This document shows positions 8,111-16,771 of a stretch of 64,000 bases of DNA, piece by piece. The stretch spans positions 1 to 64,000 of the forward strand of contig JAQWNP010000012.1 in assembly GCA_029268515.1 (NCBI GenBank), read 5' to 3'. Numbering within the stretch: the first letter of the stretch is position 1; the number at the start of each line of letters is the position of its first letter. A model generated the notes under the pieces. The model saw only the letters and a list, made by a program, of their open reading frames with translations. It ran no database searches and was not told the origin of the DNA. The position numbers and the translations under genes are program-made. This stretch comes from Phycisphaerales bacterium. GTDB taxonomy: Bacteria > Planctomycetota > Phycisphaerae > Phycisphaerales > SM1A02.

Positions 8111-9417
8111 CACCCATCAAACATCCAATGCCTGCTGATGATTTTTCAGGAACAAGAGCATTTGCTGTTGCTGCTGATGAGTGCGATCCACTCCATCTCC
8201 TTCGAGATGAGTTTGAGCACCCATTTGACGAGAACGGAAATTCAATTCGCTACTTTGCAGGCAACAGCCTGGGGCTGATGCCAAAGAAGGCAAAACAGCT
8301 CGTTGCGCAAGAGCTTGATGATTGGGCGAAGCATGGTGTCGACGGCCACCAGCATGGTGATTCAGCCTGGTACCGTTACCACGAATTATTCCGTGAGACT
8401 GGCGCCGCAATGGTCGGCGCTCAGGCCGGCGAAACCGTCATGATGAACTCGCTGACGGTCAATCTTCATCTGATGTTAGTCAGCTTCTATCAGCCTGATT
8501 TGCCGAGCGGCCGCACAAAGATTTTGCTCGAGGAGCCGATCTTTCCATCAGATCGGTACGCGATAGCCTCACATATCCGATCGCGTGGCCTTGATCCAAA
8601 CGAACACGTCATATGGATTCGCCCGCGACCCAACGAGCACTTAATTCACACTGAAGATGTGGAGCAACTGCTGCGAGATCATGGCAGTGAGATTGCGCTT
8701 GTCATGCTGGCTGGTGTGAACTATTTCACCGGTCAATTCATGGAAATCGATCGCATTACGCAGGCTGGCCATGCTGCAGGTTGCATTGTGGGATGGGACC
8801 TCGCACATGCCGTTGGCAACATGCCGCTTGAACTGCATGAATGGGGACCAGATTTTGCTGTTTGGTGCTCTTACAAATATCTCAATTCAGGACCCGGCGC
8901 CATTGCCGGTTGTTTTATTCATCAGCGACATGAACATTCACTCGAACTCAATCGCTACAGCGGATGGTGGGGGAATGATCCTGAAACACGATTTGAATTC
9001 AATGATGCCTTTTATCCCCAGCGGGGCGCCGATGGATGGCAACTCAGCAATCCACCGATTCTCGCCATGGCGCCACTGCGAGCCTCGCTTGATCTTTTTC
9101 AGCAGGCTTCCATAAAAAAGCTTCGGGCCAAGAGTATTGCACTGACTGGGTATTTGCGATGGTTACTGGAACAGGCCGAAGGAAAGCCATTCGAAATTAT
9201 CACTCCCTCTGACCCTCATTTATGTGGGTGCCAACTCTCACTGCTCGTCCACGATCAACCGCGAGAACGTTTTGAGGCCGTACGCGCCGCACACATGGTG
9301 TGTGACTTTAGAACCCCAAATGTCATACGGGTTGCGCCAACACCGCTCTACAATACCTTTGAAGATGTCTGGGTCTTAGCAGATGTACTCTCAGCACAAC
9401 AGGCAAAAAATCAATGA
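8098..9417 (+). CDS. kynU: Kynureninase
   Basis: 439 aa PLP enzyme (fold type I) that hydrolyses kynurenine or 3-hydroxykynurenine to anthranilate or 3-hydroxyanthranilate plus alanine. The N-terminal YFAGNSLGLMPKKAK motif is diagnostic, as are GWDLAHAVGNMPL and WCSYKYLNSGPG, which carries the PLP lysine K260. The ending VIRVAPTPLYNTFEDVW is the usual C-terminal signature. Its ATG lies inside the end of the ACMSD gene (13-base overlap); an alternative ATG at 8128 would avoid this. The downstream gene overlaps by ATGA. With the monooxygenase next door, the physiological substrate is probably 3-hydroxykynurenine. Confidence 0.95.
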   Translation: MQRLAPIKHPMPADDFSGTRAFAVAADECDPLHLLRDEFEHPFDENGNSIRYFAGNSLGLMPKKAKQLVAQELDDWAKHGVDGHQHGDSAWYRYHELFRETGAAMVGAQAGETVMMNSLTVNLHLMLVSFYQPDLPSGRTKILLEEPIFPSDRYAIASHIRSRGLDPNEHVIWIRPRPNEHLIHTEDVEQLLRDHGSEIALVMLAGVNYFTGQFMEIDRITQAGHAAGCIVGWDLAHAVGNMPLELHEWGPDFAVWCSYKYLNSGPGAIAGCFIHQRHEHSLELNRYSGWWGNDPETRFEFNDAFYPQRGADGWQLSNPPILAMAPLRASLDLFQQASIKKLRAKSIALTGYLRWLLEQAEGKPFEIITPSDPHLCGCQLSLLVHDQPRERFEAVRAAHMVCDFRTPNVIRVAPTPLYNTFEDVWVLADVLSAQQAKNQ

Positions 9418-10742
9418 CCCAACACGCCGTCATCGTGGGGGCTGGCCTGGCTGGGAGTCTACTTGCCTGCCATCTCGCCCGCGCAGGGTGGAAGGTCGAT
9501 GTCTATGAGGGTCGCCCCGATCCAAGAAACGCCGGTTTCATTGGCGGCAGATCAATTAACCTCGCTCTTTCGACCCGTGGTATTGACGCGCTGAATCAAG
9601 TGGGGCTTGCAGAGCGCGTTCTCAAAGACGCTGTTGCAATGCCTGGCCGTATGCTCCATGACAAAGAGGGCCGCCAGACCTTTCAGCCCTATTCAGGCAA
9701 ACAGAACAATTTCATCAATTCGGTCTCGCGGGGCGGACTCAACATCACCCTTCTCAAGGCGGCCGATGATTATGATTCGGTCACACTACATTTCGAACGG
9801 AGCTGCACTGGAATCGACCTCAAGCAGGGCATTGCGACCGTGTGTGATCTCAAAAACCAGACCTCAACAACGCCGGAGTGCGATCTATTGATCGGCGCCG
9901 ACGGCGCTTTCTCGAAAGTGCGAGAGAGCATGGCCACACAGGCAGGGTTCAGCCACTCGATTTCCTATATTGATCATGGCTATAAGGAACTGACGATTCC
10001 AGCGGCCGCCGATGGAAGTCATGTGCTTGATCCGGAGGCACTTCATATCTGGCCACATGGCGAGTCAATGATGATTGCATTGGCCAATCAGGATGGCTCC
10101 TTTACATGCACACTCTTTTGGCCTTGGAATGGCCCAATCAGCTTCAATGCCATCAAGCGATCTGAAGACGTACAACCACTCTTTGAGGCGCACTTTAAAG
10201 ACGTGGTCCCACTGATGCCAGATCTTGTCGAACTCTACATGAAGAACCCAACAAGTTCACTACAAACCATTCGTTGTGGGCCTTGGCATTTTGGTGACAA
10301 AGTTGTTCTGATTGGAGATTCTGCTCATGCCATTGTTCCTTTTTTTGGCCAAGGCATGAATGCCGCCTTTGAGGACTGCACTGTTCTCACGCGTCATCTT
10401 TCGGCTTCTGATTCAGTTGCCCAGGCAATCGCAGGCTTCTACGCTGAGCAGAAGCCAAACGCTGAGGCAATTGCAGATCTTGCACTTAGTAACTTCATAG
10501 AGATGCGAGATACGGTTCGATCGCCAATATTCAATGTAAAAAAGAAGATTGAGCGATTCCTCACTCAGATCTCAAGAGGTCGGTACAAGTCGCTCTATGA
10601 GATGGTGTCTTTCACGACCATCCCTTATGCCAAAGTCTGCCAGCGAGCTCGCCGTCGCCAGCGTATTCTATTAGCTGCTCTGTTCACTCTCACCGCCGTT
10701 CTTATTATCTGTGGCCTACTTGCCATTGGCTCTACTTTTTAG
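9414..10742 (+). CDS. kmo: Kynurenine 3-monooxygenase
   Basis: 442 aa FAD-dependent hydroxylase converting kynurenine to 3-hydroxykynurenine with NADPH and O2. The N-terminal dinucleotide-binding motif VGAGLAGSLLACHLARAG, the FIGGRSINLALSTRG segment typical of KMO, and the second FAD motif LIGDSAHAIVPFFGQGMNA are visible. A C-terminal hydrophobic segment (residues about 417-438, ILLAALFTLTAVLIICG) suggests membrane association, as in eukaryotic KMO. The start overlaps the kynU stop by four bases (ATGA), implying translational coupling. Confidence 0.94.
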   Translation: MTQHAVIVGAGLAGSLLACHLARAGWKVDVYEGRPDPRNAGFIGGRSINLALSTRGIDALNQVGLAERVLKDAVAMPGRMLHDKEGRQTFQPYSGKQNNFINSVSRGGLNITLLKAADDYDSVTLHFERSCTGIDLKQGIATVCDLKNQTSTTPECDLLIGADGAFSKVRESMATQAGFSHSISYIDHGYKELTIPAAADGSHVLDPEALHIWPHGESMMIALANQDGSFTCTLFWPWNGPISFNAIKRSEDVQPLFEAHFKDVVPLMPDLVELYMKNPTSSLQTIRCGPWHFGDKVVLIGDSAHAIVPFFGQGMNAAFEDCTVLTRHLSASDSVAQAIAGFYAEQKPNAEAIADLALSNFIEMRDTVRSPIFNVKKKIERFLTQISRGRYKSLYEMVSFTTIPYAKVCQRARRRQRILLAALFTLTAVLIICGLLAIGSTF

Positions 10743-10756
10743 GTGTTCTTCGCCAA

Positions 10757-11554
10757 ATGACCGAGACGCAACCACCATTGACGTATGCTCGCTATCTTCA
10801 TCTAGATTCACTCCTGCATCTTCAGCAAGCGCAATCAAATCCTGCTGAACACGATGAAATGCTTTTTATCATTATTCACCAGACGTATGAACTGTGGTTT
10901 AAGCAAGCACTTCATGAACTAGACAGGGCAAAAGAGCATCTAGCCAACAATGAACTTTACGGGGCACTAGGAACCTTCAAACGAGTTCGCATGATTCTCA
11001 AAACACTCGTTGGCCAGATCGACATCCTGGAAACCATGACCCCGGTTTCTTTCCAGAGCTTTCGGGATCGCCTTGATACCGCCTCTGGATTTCAATCAAT
11101 GCAGTTCAGAGAGTTGGAATTTGTCCTTGGTGCTAAACGTCCAGAAGTTTCAAAATATATCAAGCCAAGCATGCTTGGATATGAAGCCGTCATAAGAAGA
11201 CTCAATGAGCCTTCACTCACTGATCACTTTCATACCTTTCTCATTGCCAACGATGCAAAAATACCGCAGGAGGTATTGGATCGCGACATAACCCAACCCA
11301 ATAGTGCCAATGAGCAAGTACAGCATGAATTGGTCCGTCTTTACCGAGAACGCCCCGACCTCGCCTTGCTGTTTGAACTGATGACCGACATTGACGAGGG
11401 CCTACAGGAATGGCGATACCGCCATGTCAAACTTGCCGAACGCACGATTGGGCAGAGGCCTGGGACTGGAGGGTCCCCAGGCATCGAATTCCTAAAGCGA
11501 TCGTTGTTCACTCCTGTCTTCCCCGACCTTTGGCAAATTCGGAATCAGCTCTAA
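10757..11554 (+). CDS. kynA: Tryptophan 2,3-dioxygenase
   Basis: 265 aa heme enzyme that opens the indole ring of L-tryptophan to N-formylkynurenine, the committing step of the pathway. The signatures LTYARYLHLDSLLHLQ, MLFIIIHQTYELWFKQ (containing the distal-site His and substrate-contact residues) and GFQSMQFRELEFVLG are characteristic. The C-terminal GTGGSPGIEFLKRSLF motif is also typical. It lies 14 bases after kmo and two bases before the formamidase ATG. The length is normal for bacterial TDO. Confidence 0.95.
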   Translation: MTETQPPLTYARYLHLDSLLHLQQAQSNPAEHDEMLFIIIHQTYELWFKQALHELDRAKEHLANNELYGALGTFKRVRMILKTLVGQIDILETMTPVSFQSFRDRLDTASGFQSMQFRELEFVLGAKRPEVSKYIKPSMLGYEAVIRRLNEPSLTDHFHTFLIANDAKIPQEVLDRDITQPNSANEQVQHELVRLYRERPDLALLFELMTDIDEGLQEWRYRHVKLAERTIGQRPGTGGSPGIEFLKRSLFTPVFPDLWQIRNQL

Positions 11555-11556
11555 CC

Positions 11557-12180
11557 ATGGAAGTGCTCTACGATATTTCACCATCGATCGATTCTGACCT
11601 GGCTGTCTGGCCAGGAGACACACCAATTTCCCGACGAGTCCTCATGGATATCGAGAAGGGTGATTCAGTTCGCCTCTCGACCATGACTGCAACCGTTCAC
11701 CTGGGATCCCATGCCGATGCACCTTCTCACTATGCAATGGATGGTGCCGGCATCGAACAATGGCCACTGTCTTATTTCATTGGCCCATGCCAGGTCATGC
11801 ATGTTGATGTCAAACCAGGCGACCTTGTTGGTATACAACACTTAACTGGCGAGATACAAGCTGGCAGAATCATCCTTGCCGGCGGCACCTATCCAGATCC
11901 AACCCACTTTAATGAGGACTTCTGCGCCCTCGATCCCGCTCTGGTCGATCACTTGCATGCGGAAGGGGTGATGACTGTTGGTGTCGACACTCCGAGCGTT
12001 GACCCATTCGACTCAAAAGATTTACAAGCCCACACCCGTTTCTACCACAATGAAATGGCGATTATTGAGACCCTCCGCCTTGAAGGGGTGCCCGATGGTT
12101 TATATCAATTGGTGGCTCCGCCACTGAAGCTTGCTGGCTTTGATGGCAGTCCTGTGCGCGCCGCGCTTTGCTCGCTCTAG
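11557..12180 (+). CDS. kynB: Kynurenine formamidase (cyclase family)
   Basis: I chose ATG 11557 (207 aa); the upstream frame reading is inside kynA. It hydrolyses N-formylkynurenine to kynurenine and formate. The metal-binding motif HLGSHADAPSHYAMDG of bacterial KynB/cyclase-family hydrolases is clear, as is VGVDTPSVDPFDSKDLQAH. It starts two bases after the kynA stop, so it is the last gene of the plus-strand operon. Its TAG shares the palindrome CTAG with the stop of the convergent RidA gene. In order of reaction, kynA-kynB-kmo-kynU are all present here. Confidence 0.94.
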   Translation: MEVLYDISPSIDSDLAVWPGDTPISRRVLMDIEKGDSVRLSTMTATVHLGSHADAPSHYAMDGAGIEQWPLSYFIGPCQVMHVDVKPGDLVGIQHLTGEIQAGRIILAGGTYPDPTHFNEDFCALDPALVDHLHAEGVMTVGVDTPSVDPFDSKDLQAHTRFYHNEMAIIETLRLEGVPDGLYQLVAPPLKLAGFDGSPVRAALCSL

Positions 12181-12599
12181 CGAATGGTGGCAATCACCTT
12201 GACTTCAACGGCAATGGGCGTTGGAAGCGAACTAATCTCAATCGTTGTTCTTGTCGGATTCGGATTACCCGCACCAGCAAAGCACTCGGCGTAAATCTTG
12301 TTGTAAGTTTTGAAGTCGCCCTGCATATCGGTAAGAAACACCAGCACGTCAACGATTTGATCCCATGAAGAGCCGGCGTCTTCAAGAACGTGCCGAACAT
12401 TACGAAAGCATGATCGACACTGAGCTTCAATGTCCTTATGAACGACGCGCCCCTGATCATCTAAAGTCACACCGGGAATTTGACTACTGCCACGCTCCCT
12501 GGGGCCAATGCCAGAAAGGAAGAGCAAGTTGCCAACGCGGCGTGCGTGTGGATAGGCGCCAACTGGCTCAGGTGCTCTTGATGATTCAATTCCAGTCAT
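12177..12599 (-). CDS. RidA-family protein, probable 2-aminomuconate deaminase
   Basis: 140 aa from ATG 12599, which overlaps the upstream ALDH stop (ATGA). YjgF/RidA-fold features are visible: the opening PEPVGAYPHARRVGNLLFLSGIGP, the middle ECFAGAGNPNPTRTTIEI with the conserved arginine that binds the carboxylate of imine/enamine substrates, and the end AVEVKVIATI. RidA-fold enzymes include 2-aminomuconate deaminase of the aminophenol/3-hydroxyanthranilate meta-cleavage route. Position directly after a 2-aminomuconate semialdehyde dehydrogenase-like gene makes that the best assignment. A generic imine deaminase is the alternative. Confidence 0.8.
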   Translation of the reverse strand: MTGIESSRAPEPVGAYPHARRVGNLLFLSGIGPRERGSSQIPGVTLDDQGRVVHKDIEAQCRSCFRNVRHVLEDAGSSWDQIVDVLVFLTDMQGDFKTYNKIYAECFAGAGNPNPTRTTIEISSLPTPIAVEVKVIATIR

Positions 12600-14056
12600 G
12601 AAGGCGATGGCTCCATTGCGAGGCAAATATTTTTTGGTTCTGTGAAAAATCGTAATGCTTCATCGCCACCTTCACGCCCGATGCCACTGGCTTTCATTCC
12701 ACCAAAGGGGACGCGCAGATCTCTCAGCATCCAACAGTTGATCCAAACCGTACCCGCATCCAGCTCAGCGGCCACGCGATGGGCCCGAGCAACATCTTTC
12801 GTAAAGACGCTGGCAGACAAACCGTAGACCGTGCTATTGGCCATAGCGATCAACTCAGATTCGTTTTCAAAAGGAATCACAGACACGACGGGACCAAAGA
12901 TCTCTTCTTGGTTCGTAAGGCAGGTGTGAGAAAGTCCAGAGAGCACTGTTGGCTCACAAAAGAAGCCATCCTTGCATCGCCGAGGCAAATCACGCGGTGG
13001 GACACCACCCACGTGCACTACAGCACCCTCGTCACGGGCTCTTTGAATGGCCGAGAGCACCTTCTCTTGATGCGACTGAGAGACCAACGCGCCTTGCTGC
13101 GTAGTGGGCTCAAGTGGATCGCCTATTCTCAATGCGACAGCCTGTTGGCATAATGCATCAACGAATCGATCCATGATGGGCGCTTCAACAAAAAGGCGTG
13201 AGCCACAGAGGCAAATTTGCCCCTGGTTAGCAAATGCTGCACGGCATGCCAGCGAGACTGACTGATCAAAGTCTGCATCAGCAAAGACAACATTAGGATT
13301 CTTGCCACCTAACTCAAGAGAAACCTTCTTTAGGCCTGCCGCCGCTGCCTTGCCAATGATGGCACCTGTACTTGTGCCGCCAGTAAAAGAAACTGCCTTG
13401 ACTTTGGGATGTTCAACCAGGGCGATCCCTGCTTGGTCACCGCGCCCATGCACAATATTGAGGACCCCCGGCGGCAAACCAGCTTCGTCAATAATTTCGG
13501 CCAGCAAGAAAGCCGTCATGGGCGTGACCTCAGACGGCTTGGCAACCACTGTATTACCAGCTGCTAAAGCTGGTGCAATCTTCCATGTCAGGAGATACAG
13601 AGGCAAATTCCAGGGAGAGATACAACCGACCACACCAAGGGGCTGCCGCAGCGTGTAATTGAGTGCCATATTGTCTGAGACATAGGCCTCTTCATTGACG
13701 TGCAAGATACTGGTTGCAAAGAAACGAAAGTTCTCAGCAGCTCGGGGAATATCGACACCTTTCGATAGCCCAATCGGCTTACCATTATCAATCGTCTCTG
13801 CCTTGGCGAGCACTTCAAGACGACGCTCAATTCCTGCAGCCATGGCCAGCAACAAATCACTTCTTTGCCTGACCGGCATTAAACGCCAAGCTGGAAACGC
13901 GCGGTGAGCTGCCTCAACCGCACGACTCACATCTTGTTCATCGCCTGCAGCAACTTCACAATAGACCGCTCCGGTCGCGGGCTCGACATTTGGTAAATAG
14001 GCCCCATTCAAAGGCGCCACTAACTTGCCGTCAATGTAATGATCGAGGCGTTTCAC
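12596..14056 (-). CDS. Aldehyde dehydrogenase, probable 2-aminomuconate 6-semialdehyde dehydrogenase
   Basis: 486 aa starting at GTG 14056, which overlaps the SDR stop (GTGA). It is an NAD-dependent ALDH: the Rossmann and substrate-binding segments run CISPWNLPLYLLTWKIAPAL, then the catalytic Glu in VSLELGGKNPNVV and catalytic Cys in NQGQICLCGSRLFV. The ending PFGGMKASGIGREGG is also standard. Similarity to the ALDH8A1/AmnC type, plus the neighbours ACMSD and RidA, point to oxidation of 2-aminomuconate semialdehyde to 2-aminomuconate. Hydroxymuconic semialdehyde dehydrogenase is the closest alternative. Confidence 0.85.
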   Translation of the reverse strand: MKRLDHYIDGKLVAPLNGAYLPNVEPATGAVYCEVAAGDEQDVSRAVEAAHRAFPAWRLMPVRQRSDLLLAMAAGIERRLEVLAKAETIDNGKPIGLSKGVDIPRAAENFRFFATSILHVNEEAYVSDNMALNYTLRQPLGVVGCISPWNLPLYLLTWKIAPALAAGNTVVAKPSEVTPMTAFLLAEIIDEAGLPPGVLNIVHGRGDQAGIALVEHPKVKAVSFTGGTSTGAIIGKAAAAGLKKVSLELGGKNPNVVFADADFDQSVSLACRAAFANQGQICLCGSRLFVEAPIMDRFVDALCQQAVALRIGDPLEPTTQQGALVSQSHQEKVLSAIQRARDEGAVVHVGGVPPRDLPRRCKDGFFCEPTVLSGLSHTCLTNQEEIFGPVVSVIPFENESELIAMANSTVYGLSASVFTKDVARAHRVAAELDAGTVWINCWMLRDLRVPFGGMKASGIGREGGDEALRFFTEPKNICLAMEPSPS

Positions 14057-14856
14057 TTCTGACCCAATCCTGGCTGCGCCGCAAGTCGGCCACCATCAAC
14101 AGGAATACTCACTCCATTAATGTAACCAGCCTGTTGTGAGGAAAGATAAACAACAAGATCTGCCAACTCTCCTGGCTCAGCAAAACGCCGGGCTGGCACA
14201 GTGGCCATGACCATTTCTTCTGCTTCTTTTTGTGTTGTGCCCTGACGTTCCGCCAACTTACTCATCATGCCTTTTAAACGATCTGTTCTTGTAAAACCCG
14301 GAAGAACATTATTGACCGTAATACCATCGGGACCGAGCTCTCGAGCGAGTGTGCGCGACCAATTGCCTACTGCACCCCGAATCGTATTTGAAACACCAAG
14401 GTTGCCAATTGGCATGATGACTGAAGTAGAAATAATATTGATAATTCTTCCCCAGCTCTGATTTCGCATTGACGGCGTCACCGTCTGAGCAAGCACCTGA
14501 TTACAGAGCAAGTGCTGCGAAAAGGCTGCAGCATAAGCCTCAACATCAGCTTCAATTGCAGGGCCAGGCGCCGGCCCTCCAGAGTTATTGATCAAGATAT
14601 CAATACCACCAGATTCATCGACATGCTTCTCGACAAGCTTCCGCAACTGCTCGAGCTGCAAGAAGTCGGCTGAGAACCAGTGATGGCAGCGCCCCTCAAC
14701 ATCTGCCAAGCCAGCATGAACCGAAGCCAACATTTCGCCATCGCGAGCCAAGAGTGTTACGGCGGCACCATGCCGAGCAAGGGCCTCGGCGGTTGCACGT
14801 CCAATACCACGACTCGCTCCAGCAACCAGAGCACGTTTTCCTGTGAGATCAAGCAT
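14053..14856 (-). CDS. Atypical short-chain dehydrogenase/reductase family protein lacking the Tyr/Lys pair
   Basis: 267 aa from ATG 14856 (the longer frame reading adds an unconserved leader). The Rossmann glycine motif GASRGIGRA (residues 13-21) and NNSGGPAPGP (90-99) identify an SDR. The usual active-site Ser is present (IISTS, S143), but the positions where YxxxK should stand read SNTIR (S156 and R160), so the catalytic Tyr and Lys are missing. It is translationally coupled to the ALDH gene and lies 4 bases after the symporter stop. Its exact reaction in 2-aminomuconate breakdown is unknown; it may bind NAD(P) or do chemistry other than classical SDR oxidation. Confidence 0.8.
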   Translation of the reverse strand: MLDLTGKRALVAGASRGIGRATAEALARHGAAVTLLARDGEMLASVHAGLADVEGRCHHWFSADFLQLEQLRKLVEKHVDESGGIDILINNSGGPAPGPAIEADVEAYAAAFSQHLLCNQVLAQTVTPSMRNQSWGRIINIISTSVIMPIGNLGVSNTIRGAVGNWSRTLARELGPDGITVNNVLPGFTRTDRLKGMMSKLAERQGTTQKEAEEMVMATVPARRFAEPGELADLVVYLSSQQAGYINGVSIPVDGGRLAAQPGLGQK

Positions 14857-14860
14857 GCCA

Positions 14861-16468
14861 TCAGGATACCGTCTTTGTCGCCTGGCCTGGGCCACGTGAC
14901 CCCATTGCGCACACAAAGAAGCTCAAGCTGGTCGCAACTAGCATCTGCCAACCGAACCAGAGCGGGCGGTAGACCGCTGTCTCAACCTCAATTCTCATGA
15001 AATCTTGTTGTAAGAGCCAAACTGCAATGAAACCCACAATCAGGGCTGCGATGGCAGACCAAGCATTGCCTCGGGGCGTCAGCAGAATAGTAAGAAAGAC
15101 CCCCAGCAACCCGCTATAGGCGAAGACCATCACGCCTAAAGCAAAATCGATAAGAGAGACCCTGTTTTCGGCATTGTGTTGCACCAGGACGCACCCCATT
15201 GCAAAGAGCGCTAAGGTCACTGCCCAGACAACAACGGCAAAACGGCTCACGCGAAGCTCGCTTGCAGGGGCCGGATCTCGCTGATGGCGCCAACGATGCC
15301 AAGGACGATAAAAATCTGCGACCGAAGTAGATGCCATGGCATTCAGCGCAGAGTCAATGCTACTCATGGCCGCAGCAAAAAGACCTGCCAGCATCAATCC
15401 ACGAATCCCAGTTGGAAGTTCTTCGAGGATAAAAACAAGAAACACTTTCCGCGTATCGTTATCAGGTAGTCTTCCGCCAGCATCGCCCATGAGCTCAGGC
15501 ATGCCATAAAAGATGGCGAGCAATAGTCCAATAGCAAGGAATAAAAGCAGGACCGGCCAGGTCACGATATTGGCCCAAATAATCGCCCACATGCCACTGC
15601 GAGCGGTACGGCAAGTCAACATGCGCTGCGCAAGATCTTGATCTGTACCGTATGCCGCCAAATTAAAGAGCGTCATACCGAAGACAATTGACCAGATCGT
15701 CCATGGCTCAGTCAAACTCAAACTGGTATTAATCAGAGTGAGCTTATTGCCATCAGATGTCGTTTTCAGTGCATCAAAGGTCTCAGTGGCCGAGAGCGGA
15801 ATCTTGTTCCACAAGATAATCAAAGCCACCACAACGGTAGAGATATAGACAATGGACTGGAGAACATCAGTCCAAATCACAGCGCGTATGCCCCCAAGCA
15901 CCGTATAAATCGTTGCACCAGACGCAATGATGATCAAAGAGAACATCATCTGCGCAGGTTCAATATCACCAAATGCAATCAGCGAAAAGGGGATACCAAC
16001 AATGTAAAGGCGAGCCCCGGATGCAAAGACCCGCCCAACCATGAACATGCCACTGGCGCATTTTTGAGCGACCGGCCCGCACGTATGACCCACCACTTCA
16101 TAGATGCTGGTCACACCTTGCCGGTAGAAGACCGGCAAAAAGACCAGGCCAACGATGAGCACTGCTATGAGCGCCCCAAGATTACCGGCGAAGTAGGTCA
16201 GATTGCCAACGTAGGCCTGTTGCGGACCACCAATAAATGTGGCTGCCGATTGGCTTGTTGCTAGCACACTCAGCGCGACTGCCCAAACCGGCATTTGTCG
16301 ACTGGCCAAAAAGAACTCATCTTTGGTTCGATTGGTACGCCCGACGATGGCGCCCACCGCGACCACCACCACCAGATAAACTCCGACAATCACCCAATCC
16401 CAAGGGCTAAAGCTGGTGTCCGCTAACAATGGTGTCACCCAGGCAAGGTTATCGACCGTTCGCAGCAT
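14861..16468 (-). CDS. Sodium:solute symporter (SSS family)
   Basis: 535 aa with about 13 membrane segments. SSS hallmarks are visible: the N-terminal WDWVIVGVYLVVVVAVG helix, the sodium-site region ALSVLATSQSAATFIGGP, the GGIRAVIWTDVLQSIVY motif and LFAAAMSSIDSALNAMAS. It imports an organic solute with Na+. Being the first gene of the operon with SDR, ALDH and RidA, and convergent with the kynurenine genes, it probably brings in tryptophan, kynurenine or a related aromatic amino acid, though the substrate is inferred only from context. A span of about 300 bases separates it from divergent rplU. Confidence 0.88.
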   Translation of the reverse strand: MLRTVDNLAWVTPLLADTSFSPWDWVIVGVYLVVVVAVGAIVGRTNRTKDEFFLASRQMPVWAVALSVLATSQSAATFIGGPQQAYVGNLTYFAGNLGALIAVLIVGLVFLPVFYRQGVTSIYEVVGHTCGPVAQKCASGMFMVGRVFASGARLYIVGIPFSLIAFGDIEPAQMMFSLIIIASGATIYTVLGGIRAVIWTDVLQSIVYISTVVVALIILWNKIPLSATETFDALKTTSDGNKLTLINTSLSLTEPWTIWSIVFGMTLFNLAAYGTDQDLAQRMLTCRTARSGMWAIIWANIVTWPVLLLFLAIGLLLAIFYGMPELMGDAGGRLPDNDTRKVFLVFILEELPTGIRGLMLAGLFAAAMSSIDSALNAMASTSVADFYRPWHRWRHQRDPAPASELRVSRFAVVVWAVTLALFAMGCVLVQHNAENRVSLIDFALGVMVFAYSGLLGVFLTILLTPRGNAWSAIAALIVGFIAVWLLQQDFMRIEVETAVYRPLWFGWQMLVATSLSFFVCAMGSRGPGQATKTVS

Positions 16469-16654
16469 CCGTGCAGCCCATCTGACGTGAGAGGTTCCAT
16501 AAGCCCCCTAGAAGCACTGTAAGGCATCTACTGGGATGTCTACAAGTAGTCACCAGCGGGCCAGCGATCCCGACAGGGGAGAAGCTGAGAGGGCGGATCC
16601 TACCCTTTTGATGAGGACTTTCCCCACCAGCAGGGTTTTCTAGAGCCCAGAATA

Positions 16655-16683
16655 TTGAACCGGCGCTGTTTGATCGGTAAGAT
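16655..16683 (+). promoter_or_regulatory. Candidate sigma-70-type promoter of rplU
   Basis: TTGAAC (16655-16660) and TAAGAT (16678-16683) are separated by 17 bases, giving 4/6 matches to each consensus hexamer with optimal spacing. Transcription would begin near 16690, leaving a leader of about 80 bases before rplU. This is a pattern match only. Confidence 0.4.
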
Positions 16684-16687
16684 GCCC

Positions 16688-16754
16688 GGCCCGACAATCG
16701 GGGGCCAACGGCACCAGGCAACATTGAGCAGTGATTGCTGCGACCTGGGATGCC
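16688..16754 (+). promoter_or_regulatory. Structured 5' leader of rplU
   Basis: Two consecutive foldable elements lie between the candidate promoter and the ribosome-binding site. The first pairs 16688-16693 with 16699-16706 (GGCCCG / CGGGGGCC, one bulge). The second pairs GGCACCAGG (16710-16718) with CCTGG (16744-16748) and TGCC (16751-16754), and encloses a smaller AGCA/TGCT stem (16727-16730 / 16736-16739). A ribosomal-protein leader used for autoregulation is plausible because L21 leaders are known in other phyla, but no known consensus is matched by eye. Confidence 0.4.
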
Positions 16755-16771
16755 ATAATCAGGAGTGACCC

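Noticed and set aside
10757-11554. Possibility that the TDO-like gene is an indoleamine 2,3-dioxygenase
   Set aside because: The motif pattern (IIHQTYELWFKQ) is that of tetrameric TDO, not IDO.
13302-13658. Plus-strand open frames opposite the ALDH and SDR genes
   Set aside because: They are antisense shadows of well-conserved enzymes and have no protein-like features of their own.
16449-16724. Minus-strand frame across the symporter start and rplU leader
   Set aside because: It overlaps the symporter coding sequence out of frame and carries no domain.
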